Shown here: piece after piece, positions 39,815-48,463 of the stretch
How the letters are laid out: every line of letters starts with the position of its first letter
Numbering within the stretch: the first letter of the stretch is position 1
Source: Vibrio syngnathi
GTDB taxonomy: Bacteria > Pseudomonadota > Gammaproteobacteria > Enterobacterales > Vibrionaceae
Direction of reading: 5' to 3'
Assembly: GCF_002119525.1 (NCBI RefSeq)
Contig: NZ_CP017916.1
Coordinates: 620,001-684,000 of the forward strand
DNA: 64,000 nt
Notes under the pieces: model-generated
Told to the model about the DNA's origin: nothing
What the model saw: the letters and a program-made list of their open reading frames with translations, nothing else
Database searches by the model: none
Made by a program: the position numbers and the translations under genes

Positions 39815-40262
39815 TCAACTTTTACCCACTTCAGAACAACACCTAGACGCAATTTGGCAAATTGAGCAGACCGCGCATTCTCATCCTTGGTCTGAAAATA
39901 TGATCCGTGATCTTAATAGTCGTGGAGGCAGCCACCGTGTTTTAGAAGTCGATGGAAAGGTTGTCGGCTATTTCTATGCTCAGAACATTGTCGGTGAGGT
40001 TACTTTGCTGACGATAGCGGTTGACCCTAAGCAGCAAGGCAAAGGTTACGGTAAGGCTTTGGTTGAGCACTTTCTCGATATGTGTGAACAAGCTGACGCG
40101 GAAAGTGCTTGGCTGGAAGTTCGCGAAAGTAATGTGAATGCGTTTAATCTTTACGAGAAGGCTGGCTTTAATGAAGTCGACCGCCGTCGTAACTATTATC
40201 CAACCAAGCAAGGCAACGAAGACGCCATCATTATGAGCTATCTTTTTATGTCTTTTAGCTAG
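39807..40262 (+). CDS. rimI: ribosomal protein S18-alanine N-acetyltransferase
   Basis: RimI acetylates the N-terminal alanine of S18. From ATG 39807 it has 151 aa. GNAT motif A is I-A-V-D-P-K-Q-Q-G-K-G-Y-G-K-A-L-V, and L-E-V-R-E-S-N-V-N-A-F-N-L-Y-E-K-A-G-F follows. It overlaps holD by 8 bases. GTG 39801 is the alternative start. Confidence 0.93.
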   Translation: MTNQLLPTSEQHLDAIWQIEQTAHSHPWSENMIRDLNSRGGSHRVLEVDGKVVGYFYAQNIVGEVTLLTIAVDPKQQGKGYGKALVEHFLDMCEQADAESAWLEVRESNVNAFNLYEKAGFNEVDRRRNYYPTKQGNEDAIIMSYLFMSFS

Positions 40263-40334
40263 TCATGTTACGTCTTTTCGCGAACTAGACCGCTAGCTCC
40301 GGAATGAGCCACAAAATAGGGTGTAAACTGACCC

Positions 40335-40408
40335 TTTAGAAAGTGACACGCTTTCTGTATAATCCGCACACAGAATTCAAGGGCAAGTATTATCTACTTG
40401 CCCTTTTT
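40335..40408 (+). promoter_or_regulatory. promoter running into an intrinsic terminator before prfC
   Basis: TTTAGA (40335-40340), 17 bases, TATAAT (40358-40363). Only about 10 bases after the expected start, a perfect stem GGGCAAGTA-TTATC-TACTTGCCC (40381-40403) is followed by five T. The prfC start is at 40435. The stem may end holD-rimI transcripts, attenuate prfC, or make a very short RNA. Confidence 0.6.
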
Positions 40409-40434
40409 ACGCTTTAGATCAGCAAAGGGCGACT

Positions 40435-42015
40435 ATGTCTTTCCAACAAGAAGTGAGCAAACGTAGAACGTTTGCGATTATCTCTCACCCGGATGCGGGT
40501 AAAACCACGATTACTGAAAAAGTTCTTTTATTCGGAAACGCGATTCAAAAAGCGGGTACCGTAAAAGGCCGTGGCTCTAACCAGCACGCTAAATCTGACT
40601 GGATGGAGATGGAAAAAGAACGTGGTATCTCGGTAACTACGTCTGTAATGCAATTCCCATACAACGATTGTCTAGTCAACCTACTCGATACTCCTGGACA
40701 CGAAGATTTCTCGGAAGATACGTACCGTACACTAACAGCGGTTGACTCTTGTTTGATGGTTATCGATGCTGCAAAAGGTGTCGAGGATCGTACTCGTAAA
40801 CTGATGGAAGTAACGCGTCTACGTGATACACCAATCGTCACGTTTATGAACAAACTTGACCGTGATGTTCGTGACCCAATGGAAGTGCTAGATGAAGTGG
40901 AAAGCGAGCTAGGTATGGCTTGTGCTCCAATCTCTTGGCCTATCGGTTGTGGTAAAGAGTTTAAAGGCGTTTACCACATTCACCGTGATGAAACGATTTT
41001 GTATGAATCTGGCCACGGCCATGAGATCCAAGAAGTTCGTATCATCAAAGGTCTAGATAACCCTGAACTCGACGAAGCTGTTGGCGAAGATCTGGCGAGC
41101 AGTGTTCGTGAAGAACTTGAATTGGTTATTGGCGCGTGTCCTGAGTTTGATCACGAACTGTTCCTTGCTGGTGAGTTGACTCCGGTTTACTTCGGTACTG
41201 CATTGGGTAACTTCGGTGTTGACCACATGCTTGACGGCCTCACTCGATGGGCTCCAGCTCCTCAAACACGTCAAGCAAATGAGCGTGATGTTGAAGCGAC
41301 AGAAGAGAAGTTCTCTGGTTTCGTCTTTAAGATCCAAGCAAACATGGATCCAAAACACCGTGACCGTATCGCATTCATGCGTATTGTATCGGGTACTTAC
41401 GACCAAGGCATGAAAATGAATCATGTTCGAACTGGTAAAAACGTAAGTATCTCTGATGCGGTAACCTTCATGGCGGGTGACCGTGCGCGTGCTGAAAAAG
41501 CATACGCGGGTGACATCATTGGTCTGCATAACCACGGCACAATCCAGATTGGCGATACCTTTACTCAAGGCGAAAGCTTGAAGTTCGCAGGTATTCCTAA
41601 CTTTGCGCCTGAGCTATTCCGTCGTATTCGTCTGCGTGATCCACTGAAGCAAAAGCAACTTCTAAAAGGCTTGGTTCAGCTTTCTGAAGAGGGCGCGGTT
41701 CAAGTATTCCGTCCTTTGCAAAATAACGATCTGATCGTTGGTGCAGTTGGTGTACTTCAGTTTGATGTGGTTGTAGCGCGCTTGAAAGCGGAATACAACG
41801 TTGAAGCGATTTACGAAGGTGTGAACGTTGCAACTGCACGTTGGGTTGAATGTGATGACGCTAAGAAACTAGAAGAGTTCAAACGTAAGAGCCAAGCTAA
41901 CCTAGCGTTAGATGGTGGTGATAACCTATCTTACATCGCACCGACTATGGTGAATTTGAACCTAGCTTCTGAACGTTTCCCAGAAGTTCAATTCCGAGCG
42001 ACGCGCGAGCACTAA
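40435..42015 (+). CDS. prfC: peptide chain release factor 3
   Basis: RF3 is a GTPase that removes RF1/RF2 from the ribosome after peptide release. It has 526 aa. G1 is S-H-P-D-A-G-K-T-T, followed by the effector region R-G-I-S-V-T-T-S and D-T-P-G-H (positions 85-89), then N-K-L-D-R. Domains II and III follow. Genes holD-rimI precede it as in E. coli. Ends at the terminator at 42052. Confidence 0.97.
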   Translation: MSFQQEVSKRRTFAIISHPDAGKTTITEKVLLFGNAIQKAGTVKGRGSNQHAKSDWMEMEKERGISVTTSVMQFPYNDCLVNLLDTPGHEDFSEDTYRTLTAVDSCLMVIDAAKGVEDRTRKLMEVTRLRDTPIVTFMNKLDRDVRDPMEVLDEVESELGMACAPISWPIGCGKEFKGVYHIHRDETILYESGHGHEIQEVRIIKGLDNPELDEAVGEDLASSVREELELVIGACPEFDHELFLAGELTPVYFGTALGNFGVDHMLDGLTRWAPAPQTRQANERDVEATEEKFSGFVFKIQANMDPKHRDRIAFMRIVSGTYDQGMKMNHVRTGKNVSISDAVTFMAGDRARAEKAYAGDIIGLHNHGTIQIGDTFTQGESLKFAGIPNFAPELFRRIRLRDPLKQKQLLKGLVQLSEEGAVQVFRPLQNNDLIVGAVGVLQFDVVVARLKAEYNVEAIYEGVNVATARWVECDDAKKLEEFKRKSQANLALDGGDNLSYIAPTMVNLNLASERFPEVQFRATREH

Positions 42016-42051
42016 TAGCGACAGCTCTACATAACACTGTTGGATAATATT

Positions 42052-42085
42052 AAAGCCGAACTGCTTCTAGCATTCGGCTTTTTTG
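42052..42085 (+). terminator. prfC terminator
   Basis: AAAGCCGAA ... TTCGGCTTTTTTG with a 12-base loop. Confidence 0.85.
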
Positions 42086-42121
42086 TTACACTAAGAGTAC
42101 ACCGTTTTGATGGAGTAAAGC

Positions 42122-42952
42122 GTGTTTGATCTCAATTTAGTAAAGCCATTCCTCTCTGTATATCAACAAAGATCGATAACCAAAGCCGCTGAATCGTTAG
42201 ATCTAACTCAACCTGCGGTCAGTGCTGCAATCAAAAGGTTTGAAACCGTAGTAGGTTATGCGTTGTTCGTAAGGGTTGGCCGCTCAATAGAGCCAACGTC
42301 AATGGCTCACAAACTGGCAGATCAATTATCTGATGCTTTAGAGTTGATGGAAGGTGCAGTATCAAGAAAGCGTGATTTTACGGTTTATATGCCAGCAAAC
42401 CTTCTCCACAAAATGCCTATGATCAATGGTGTTCAGCTGGTTGAATCTCCAATTTCTGTAGAGAGCGTTGTCGAGGATATCCGACTCAACCGAGTAGATT
42501 TAGTGGTCGATACTGGTTTGCCTAAACAGACAAGTTTAGCGTCTGAATTTGCAACTACCGACAGAATACTTCTTATGAGTGACCCTGAGGTTGGTCAGTT
42601 TCGCGAGCAGGTTTCTATGGATGATTTTCTTGCAGCACGACATGTAACCTTAAAGTTACTTCGCCAAGATACTCAAATGGTCGACTTTCTTTCCGAAAAG
42701 AGTTTCACCCGTGACGTGGCAATTGAAGTACGCAACCTGACGAACTTGCTCCTAGCAGTAAAAGGAACCGACTATATTGCTGCGGTTCCGGTTAGCATGA
42801 TCGATTTAGCAAAAACCATCGGTTTACAGATTCATGAGCCTCCATTTTCAATGCGTCCCGTGGAGTTTGAGTTTTTCTATCACAAGAAGTATCAAACTAA
42901 TGGACAACATCAAGAGTTACGAGATGAGCTTAAACAGCTACTAAATAGCTAG
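42122..42952 (+). CDS. LysR family transcriptional regulator
   Basis: 276 aa, about 25 shorter than usual. The N-terminal helix-turn-helix is clear: R-S-I-T-K-A-A-E-S-L-D-L-T-Q-P-A-V-S, then A-A-I-K-R-F-E. The ligand-binding region from about 85 on is compact. The start is GTG 42122 after GGAG. It is convergent with the beta-barrel gene and overlaps its stop by 4 bases. LysR proteins usually act on a divergent neighbour; here that would be prfC's far end, so the target is not obvious. Confidence 0.9.
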   Translation: MFDLNLVKPFLSVYQQRSITKAAESLDLTQPAVSAAIKRFETVVGYALFVRVGRSIEPTSMAHKLADQLSDALELMEGAVSRKRDFTVYMPANLLHKMPMINGVQLVESPISVESVVEDIRLNRVDLVVDTGLPKQTSLASEFATTDRILLMSDPEVGQFREQVSMDDFLAARHVTLKLLRQDTQMVDFLSEKSFTRDVAIEVRNLTNLLLAVKGTDYIAAVPVSMIDLAKTIGLQIHEPPFSMRPVEFEFFYHKKYQTNGQHQELRDELKQLLNS

Positions 42953-43644
42953 AAATCGAAGGCTAAACCGAATTCAACGTAATTATCGGCTTCAGGTTTA
43001 ATGGTGTAAGTGACAGAAGGCTTTATGTATTTTAGGTTTATGAATGTAGCGACTTCGTAGTAGTGAGTGTTTGTTCTTGAGTTAAATCTCTCGAGGTTAT
43101 TATCTTTCAAATACCACTCATCGTCTTTAATGTCTATTTCTTGATTGTACTTAACAAGAAAGTCAGCATAGCGAATTGGGCTCCAAAGAAAGCCAGCACT
43201 ATAGTCTATAGAATCTGCAGCTATATTTTCTACGCATACATTTGACCTACAATACTCTTGATCAAAGGCGTAGTTGTAATTGATATCTCCGATTAAAGTC
43301 CAATTATCGTGGATTAGTTTTGCTACGAAAATACCGGTTGTAATCTCATCTTCACTGATTTTTAACGTGTTTTCAGTGTAATACGTATCGCCTTGCCAGA
43401 AAGAGTAGCCAACACCGGCTTGCCAGTATTCTTGAGTATCAACTTCTCCAAAAACACGCAACTTATCATTGATTTGATAATTTATATCAAGAGTGGCAAC
43501 CGTTTTATCGTTGTTTGGATTTTGAGATAGGCTGACGGAAAAGATATCTGTAAAACGCTCAATAGATTCAATAAGGGTGTCATTTGCAGATGAATGAAAA
43601 GGAAAAGTGAAAGCTAGTGTTAATAGAATGCGTTTCATATTCAA
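42949..43644 (-). CDS. small outer-membrane beta-barrel protein, unknown function
   Basis: 231 aa with signal M-N-M-K-R-I-L-L-T-L-A-F-T-F-P-F-H-S-S-A. The mature part is a chain of alternating strands (V-A-T-L-D-I-N-Y-Q-I, W-Q-A-G-V-G-Y-S-F, Y-V-E-F-G-L-A-F-D-F). The terminal phenylalanine is the usual barrel-assembly signal. A two-cysteine loop (E-Y-C-R-S-N-V-C-V) could be a disulfide. Strand count suggests 8 to 12. I do not recognise a named family. The repeat-protein gene is just upstream on the same strand, but a terminator (43674-43712) lies between them. Confidence 0.75.
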   Translation of the reverse strand: MNMKRILLTLAFTFPFHSSANDTLIESIERFTDIFSVSLSQNPNNDKTVATLDINYQINDKLRVFGEVDTQEYWQAGVGYSFWQGDTYYTENTLKISEDEITTGIFVAKLIHDNWTLIGDINYNYAFDQEYCRSNVCVENIAADSIDYSAGFLWSPIRYADFLVKYNQEIDIKDDEWYLKDNNLERFNSRTNTHYYEVATFINLKYIKPSVTYTIKPEADNYVEFGLAFDF

Positions 43645-43673
43645 ATTCCGAATCGCTTTCCTTAGCTAGTGAG

Positions 43674-43712
43674 TAAAAACACCCGATAATAGCGTTCACT
43701 ATTATCGGGTGA
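43674..43712 (-). terminator. terminator of the repeat-protein gene
   Basis: CACCCGATAATAG (43680-43692) and CTATTATCGGGTG (43699-43711) make a perfect 13-bp stem; on the minus strand TTTTTAC follows. Confidence 0.75.
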
Positions 43713-43734
43713 GAGGATTTAACTTGGTTTTAGA

Positions 43735-45267
43735 TTAACCGCGTAAACGTTGTTGAATAGCGGATTTAGCTTTCTGTAACTTCGCTGGGTTGATAGATTG
43801 CAGTTTGCTACGGTTGATGTTTGAACCATCAAACACATGGTCGTGATTCTTTGTTTGAATACGCACACCGTCATCTATTTTTGAAACGGTCGCAACCCAG
43901 TCACCATTGCCTTTAACGATAGCAGCCTTGCCGTTAGCTTCTAAGTCCCCTTCAACTTTAAGCAGAGTTGTCTTGAAATCCCCACTACCAATGAATACAA
44001 GCTCGCCATCTTTGCGTTGAACTGTGCCGACCCACTCGGAGGTGTTTTCGTCGACGATGTGAATTTCACCGTTGATGATTTTCACAGCAAAGTCACGCTC
44101 TTCCACTTCGGGACGGTCTTCACCGAATTCAGGAGCCCAACGTGGAGTGTCATCAAAGTCCATGTCCGGATGTCCAGGAGAAGTTGGCAAGTTAGGACGT
44201 GAGCTATCAATTGCAATTGTTCCATTTTTGCCAGTAAGCTCAAAACCACTGTCTACACGCTCAATAGTAGCGACCCAGTCACCATTGCCTTTAACGATAG
44301 CAGCCTTGCCGTTAGCTTCTAAGTCCCCTTCAACTTTAAGCAGAGTTGTCTTGAAATCCCCATTACCAATGAATACAAGCTCGCCATCTTTACGTTGAAC
44401 TGTGCCGACCCACTCGGAGGTGTTTTCGTCGACGATGTGAATTTCACCGTTGATGATTTTCACAGCAAAGTCACGCTCTTCCACTTCGGGACGGTCTTCA
44501 CCGAATTCAGGAGCCCAACGTGGAGTGTCATCAAAGTCCATGTCCGGATGTCCAGGAGAAGTTGGCAAGTTAGGACGTGAGCTATCAATTGCAATTGTTC
44601 CATTTTTGCCAGTAAGCTCAAAACCACTGTCTACACGCTCAATAGTAGCGACCCAGTCACCATTGCCTTTAACGATAGCAGCCTTGCCGTTAGCTTCTAG
44701 GTCACCCTCAACTTTTACTAGAGTTTTTTCGAAGTCGCCGTTGCCACGGAAAATGATTTCACCATCTTTGCGTTGAACAGTGCCCACCCACTCACTGGTG
44801 TTTGCGTCGATAACGTGAATCTCGCCGTTAATGATCGTAATTGTAAAATCACGCTCTTCCATCTCGGGACGGTCTTCACCGAATTCAGGAGACCAACGTG
44901 GTGTAGTGTCAACATCAACGTCTGGGTGTTGTGGAAGATAATCCACACCATTGTCGCTATTGGAACTAGACGACGTGCTCAAAAGCCCTGCTACCAGTGT
45001 CGCCGAAGCCGCACCAACTGCAGCCCAAGTACCGTTAGATTGTTTCTCGTATGTTACGTCATCGACTGTAGCTGTCGTGCCTGGAGTAGCATTGGCATAT
45101 TGTTCGTTTAATTTATACTGAACAGAAGCATCAATAGCGTTCATCTGCCCGTCAATAAGTTGAAGTGTTTGTTGGTTTGCTAGTTCTACGTCAACTTGAG
45201 GTGCAGAAGCAAAAGCGGGTGCTGCTAACACGCTAGAAATTGAAATGGCTAAGAGTGATGCTTTCAT
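43735..45267 (-). CDS. secreted protein with three 126-residue repeats, unknown function
   Basis: 510 aa with signal M-K-A-S-L-L-A-I-S-I-S-S-V-L-A-A-P-A-F-A. A non-repeated head (about 21-85) is followed by a small hydrophobic A/G/L segment (about 81-95) and a serine run. Then come three units of about 126 residues. Each opens with H-P-D-x-D-x-D-x-T-P-R-W and E-F-G-E-D-R-P-E. Each unit contains two related halves, S-E-W-V-G-T-V-Q-R-K-D-G-E and G-D-W-V-A-T-I-E-R-V-D-S-G, so the real module is about 63 residues and beta-rich. Units two and three are almost identical in DNA. The end is basic (K-L-Q-K-A-K-S-A-I-Q-Q-R-L-R-G). I do not recognise the family; an exposed structural or adhesive role is a guess. 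Confidence 0.8.
   Translation of the reverse strand: MKASLLAISISSVLAAPAFASAPQVDVELANQQTLQLIDGQMNAIDASVQYKLNEQYANATPGTTATVDDVTYEKQSNGTWAAVGAASATLVAGLLSTSSSSNSDNGVDYLPQHPDVDVDTTPRWSPEFGEDRPEMEERDFTITIINGEIHVIDANTSEWVGTVQRKDGEIIFRGNGDFEKTLVKVEGDLEANGKAAIVKGNGDWVATIERVDSGFELTGKNGTIAIDSSRPNLPTSPGHPDMDFDDTPRWAPEFGEDRPEVEERDFAVKIINGEIHIVDENTSEWVGTVQRKDGELVFIGNGDFKTTLLKVEGDLEANGKAAIVKGNGDWVATIERVDSGFELTGKNGTIAIDSSRPNLPTSPGHPDMDFDDTPRWAPEFGEDRPEVEERDFAVKIINGEIHIVDENTSEWVGTVQRKDGELVFIGSGDFKTTLLKVEGDLEANGKAAIVKGNGDWVATVSKIDDGVRIQTKNHDHVFDGSNINRSKLQSINPAKLQKAKSAIQQRLRG
43895..44699. repeat. 378-bp near-perfect tandem duplication
   Basis: The 427 bases at 43895-44321 recur at 44273-44699, offset 378 (126 codons). 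I see two differences: 43985/44363 (Ser/Asn) and 44014/44392 (silent). A third, older copy continues to about 45000 and is clearly diverged. Confidence 0.92.
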
Positions 45268-45510
45268 AAAGTAGGATCTCGTAATTGAATGGAGCGTCTT
45301 GCTATCAATGCCTCCTTGGCAAGTGCGTTTATTATTCGCTTTGGTGAGATTTTCAACAATATAGCCAGCTAGTGTTAATGTATAAATCTAATTTATGCTT
45401 TTGCAGTTTTTAGGTTGTTTGTTGAGCTTTGATGTGATTTGTGTGTGTAGTTTCGATGCTTTGTTTTATGTATTGTTTTTGTGCGCGTTGAGGCAAGACT
45501 TGAGGTAAGT

Positions 45511-45666
45511 ATGTTCAGTTGGATAAAAGCTTGGATTAAGAAATACGATAAGTGGTGCGAAGAGCTTGGCTTAACGCCTGAAAATAAGCGCAGTTGTGTT
45601 GCTTATCGTCGTGATCCCCAAGGGAAACAAACAGAGAGTAGGGAAGATGACACCAGAATTAAGTGA
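45511..45666 (+). CDS. 51-aa protein, DUF5363-like
   Basis: The start ATG 45511 follows GAGGTAAGT. The product begins M-F-S-W-I-K-A-W-I-K-K-Y-D-K-W-C-E-E-L-G-L and continues T-P-E-N-K-R-S-C-V. This resembles the short DUF5363 proteins of vibrios and Pasteurellaceae, from memory. It overlaps the TatD gene by 20 bases, suggesting translational coupling. Function unknown. Confidence 0.65.
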   Translation: MFSWIKAWIKKYDKWCEELGLTPENKRSCVAYRRDPQGKQTESREDDTRIK

Positions 45667-46459
45667 ATTTCCGCTGTTTGACACCCATTGCCATGCGGAC
45701 TTTGACATCTTTGAGCAAGGTTTTTCACTTGATAAAGGTATTGAAGGTTACGTTAAAGAGGCGAAACAGGCGCAAGTCGAGAAGTTGATCATCCCTTCTA
45801 TTGGCCAAAGTAACTGGAGGAAGCTTGATGAAATCGCTCAATCTTACCCTAATGTTTACTACGCTTTAGGTTTCCATCCTTATTTTTTAGAGCAAGCCAA
45901 TGACAAGCAATTCTCAGAGCTTCACCAATTACTCTCATCAAAAAACAGCCAATGCGTTGCGATAGGAGAGTGTGGTCTCGATTTTTTTGTCGATGTTGCT
46001 CGGGAGAAACAAGAGCGTTTTTTCATCCAACAAATGGAACTAGCGAAGGTGTTTAAGCTGCCTTTAATCATCCATGAAAGGAAGTCTTATAATCGACTCA
46101 TTGAACTAATAAAGCAGTATAAATTTACTTTGGGTGGCGTGATTCATGGATTTTCAGGGAGCGAACAGCAGGCTTTGGAATGGATTCAGCTTGGTTTCTA
46201 TATTGGTGTCGGTGGAACGATTACTTACCCAAGAGCACAAAAAACACGCGCCACTATCTCGAAACTGCCTCTTGAATGTCTGGTATTAGAAACGGATGCA
46301 CCGGACATGCCCATGCATGGAAAGCAAGGAAATATTAACCATTCCAAGTATTTAGTTACGATCTTAAATGAACTATTTTTGCTTAGAAAAGAGCCAAAGC
46401 AATCGGTTGCAATGCAAGTTTGGCAAAATAGCCATCATGTATTCCGTATATGTGAATAA
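45647..46459 (+). CDS. TatD family metal-dependent hydrolase (YjjV-like)
   Basis: 270 aa, a TIM-barrel metallohydrolase of the TatD DNase group. Metal ligands: the F-D-T-H-C-H motif near the start, E in I-G-E-C-G-L-D-F, H in I-I-H-E-R and I-H-G-F-S-G, and D in L-E-T-D-A-P-D-M. Activity may be on DNA 3' ends or D-amino-acid ends of tRNA, as reported for relatives. The start M-T-P-E-L-S-E at 45647 fits the family; the longer reading from 45596 does not. Confidence 0.9.
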   Translation: MTPELSEFPLFDTHCHADFDIFEQGFSLDKGIEGYVKEAKQAQVEKLIIPSIGQSNWRKLDEIAQSYPNVYYALGFHPYFLEQANDKQFSELHQLLSSKNSQCVAIGECGLDFFVDVAREKQERFFIQQMELAKVFKLPLIIHERKSYNRLIELIKQYKFTLGGVIHGFSGSEQQALEWIQLGFYIGVGGTITYPRAQKTRATISKLPLECLVLETDAPDMPMHGKQGNINHSKYLVTILNELFLLRKEPKQSVAMQVWQNSHHVFRICE

Positions 46460-46480
46460 AATCGAAGGTTTTTGTTTATC

Positions 46481-46519
46481 GTTTGCGTAAATTGCACATA
46501 GCTTGTGATTTGGCTCACA
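46481..46519 (+). promoter_or_regulatory. CRP site and adjacent CytR-like octamer upstream of nupC
   Basis: TGTGA-TTTGGC-TCACA (46504-46519) is a perfect CRP palindrome. Sixteen bases upstream, GTTTGCGT (46481-46488) recurs before deoC. TATAAT (46593-46598) with no good -35 fits a CRP-dependent promoter, starting about 46605. Confidence 0.75.
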
Positions 46520-46663
46520 TTTGTGTGTGAATGGTACATGAATCTTCTACGAAAGTGTGAGGACGGCATTACTTTATTAGTGGTCGCATGAGTATAATCA
46601 CCTCCGCTTTATAGCCCCATTTTGTCACACGCCAATAAATAACTAATAAGGAAGTCATAAACT

Positions 46664-47926
46664 ATGAGCCTGTTTATGAGCCTAGTCGGTATGGTCGTAC
46701 TGATTGCAATCGCAGTACTACTATCTGATAACCGCAAAGCTATTAACGTAAGAACAGTGGGTGGCGCTTTCGCTATCCAATTCGCACTTGGTGCATTCGT
46801 ACTTTACATCCCTTGGGGTCGTGATCTACTTGCAGGTTTTTCTGCTGGTGTAGCAAACGTGATCGACTACGGTAAAGACGGTACTGGTTTCCTATTCGGT
46901 AGCCTAGTTAACTTTTCAGTTGACGGTATCGGTTTCATCTTTGCTTTCCAAGTACTACCAACTCTGATTTTCTTCTCTGCACTTATCTCTGTACTTTACT
47001 ACATTGGTGTAATGCAAATTGTAATCAAAGTTCTTGGTGGTGGTCTTCAGAAAGCTCTAGGAACTTCTCGCGCCGAGTCAATGTCTGCAGCAGCAAACAT
47101 CTTCGTTGGTCAAACAGAAGCACCTCTAGTTGTTCGTCCATTTGTTCCTAAAATGACTAACTCTGAACTATTCGCAGTAATGTGTGGTGGTTTAGCTTCT
47201 GTAGCTGGTGGTGTACTAGCAGGTTACGCATCTATGGGTGTACCTCTAGAGTACCTAGTTGCAGCGTCATTCATGGCAGCACCTGGTGGTCTACTATTCG
47301 CTAAAATCATCAAGCCTGAAACAGATACGCCAGACGATAACATCGCTGACGAAATGGACGGTGGCGATGACAAACCAGCTAACGTTATCGACGCAGCAGC
47401 AGGTGGCGCATCAGTTGGTCTACAACTAGCTCTTAACGTTGGTGCAATGCTACTTGCATTCATCGGTCTAATTGCTCTAATCAACGGTATCCTAGGTGGT
47501 ATCGGTGGTTGGTTCGGTATGGAAAACCTAACTCTAGAACTTCTTCTAGGTTGGATCTTCGCACCGCTAGCATTCATCATTGGTGTGCCATGGGAAGAAG
47601 CAACTATTGCTGGTTCTTTCATTGGTCAGAAGACAGTTGTTAACGAATTCGTTGCATACCTAAACTTCGTACCATACATCGGTGACAACGCTCAAATCGT
47701 TGAAGCGACTGGTCAAGTGATGTCTGTTAAGACTCAAGCAATTATCTCATTCGCTCTATGTGGTTTCGCAAACCTTTCTTCAATTGCGATTCTTCTAGGT
47801 GGTCTAGGTGGTATTGCACCAAGCCGTCGCCACGACATCGCTCGTATGGGTGTTAAAGCGGTTATTGCTGGTACTCTATCTAACCTGATGGCAGCAACAA
47901 TTGCTGGCTTCTTCCTATCTTTCTAA
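46664..47926 (+). CDS. nupC: NupC-type concentrative nucleoside transporter
   Basis: 420-aa inner-membrane nucleoside importer driven by protons or sodium. N-terminal helices are followed by the CNT core, with G-Q-T-E-A-P-L-V-V-R-P-F-V and the later P-W-E-E-A-T-I-A-G-S-F-I-G-Q-K-T-V-V-N-E-F. A short acidic loop (about 220-235) faces the cytoplasm. Its supply of nucleosides feeds the deo genes downstream. Codon use is strongly biased. Vibrios often carry several nupC copies, so this is one of possibly more. Confidence 0.93.
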   Translation: MSLFMSLVGMVVLIAIAVLLSDNRKAINVRTVGGAFAIQFALGAFVLYIPWGRDLLAGFSAGVANVIDYGKDGTGFLFGSLVNFSVDGIGFIFAFQVLPTLIFFSALISVLYYIGVMQIVIKVLGGGLQKALGTSRAESMSAAANIFVGQTEAPLVVRPFVPKMTNSELFAVMCGGLASVAGGVLAGYASMGVPLEYLVAASFMAAPGGLLFAKIIKPETDTPDDNIADEMDGGDDKPANVIDAAAGGASVGLQLALNVGAMLLAFIGLIALINGILGGIGGWFGMENLTLELLLGWIFAPLAFIIGVPWEEATIAGSFIGQKTVVNEFVAYLNFVPYIGDNAQIVEATGQVMSVKTQAIISFALCGFANLSSIAILLGGLGGIAPSRRHDIARMGVKAVIAGTLSNLMAATIAGFFLSF

Positions 47927-47962
47927 TCAGTTAGAAATCGATATATAGACGCCATAATAATA

Positions 47963-47999
47963 TCGCCCCGTAGCAAGAAATTGCTGCGGGGCTTTTTTG
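47963..47999 (+). terminator. nupC terminator
   Basis: GCCCCGTAGCAA-GAAA-TTGCTGCGGGGC then six T. Confidence 0.88.
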
Positions 48000-48222
48000 T
48001 TTTTGGGCCTAGTGATTTTGAGCATTTGCATGAGTGAATGCTTGGAGTCGAAAATGGGTCTAGAATGTTTTTTTGAGATACAAACCGTTTGCGTTCTAAG
48101 GAGCACTACAATTTATTGATGGATACCTATAATGTATAAGCTAAAGGGATAGGATGTCTCTGTTGGCAAGAAAGTAACATTGAAATTAACTCAAACGTTA
48201 TTCTTCTGGGATTAAGCCAAAC

Positions 48223-48254
48223 TTAGCAATACGCTATATTAGCAATACACTATA
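48223..48254 (+). repeat. 16-bp tandem direct repeat upstream of deoC
   Basis: TTAGCAATACGCTATA at 48223 followed at once by TTAGCAATACACTATA at 48239, one mismatch. Confidence 0.85.
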
Positions 48255-48463
48255 GATGTTAGACACAACATGACTGATTTGTTGTGCCATAGACCAAACT
48301 GGTACTGTGCGGTGACAAGGATTGCAATTGGTAGCGAAAGTTATCAAGTCTTCAGGGAACCAAGTCCGTTCATTTGTGACTACTGAGCATTACTAAAATA
48401 TCCATCTATACTGGATGGATGGTGAAGTAGTTAACTATTTGAATATATTGATCGGAGATAGAA

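Larger units (their letters stand above)
47927..48463 (+). promoter_or_regulatory. long deo operon control region
   Basis: After the nupC terminator (47963-47999) about 460 bases hold no gene. Elements seen: ATACAAAC-C-GTTTGCGT (48078-48094, LacI-family-like), a 16-bp direct repeat TTAGCAATACRCTATA at 48223 and 48239, and inverted repeats CACAACA/TGTTGTG (48264-48270, 48280-48286). ATCCATC/GATGGAT (48400-48420) flanks a -10-like TATACT. DeoR/CytR/CRP-type control is plausible; none is proven. Confidence 0.6.

Noticed and set aside
44017..44776. Paired identical plus-strand ORFs over the repeat gene
   Set aside because: They repeat only because the underlying 378-bp unit repeats; the minus-strand frame has the signal peptide and domain pattern.
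48223..48254. CRISPR array
   Set aside because: Only two adjacent 16-bp units with no spacer and no cas genes.
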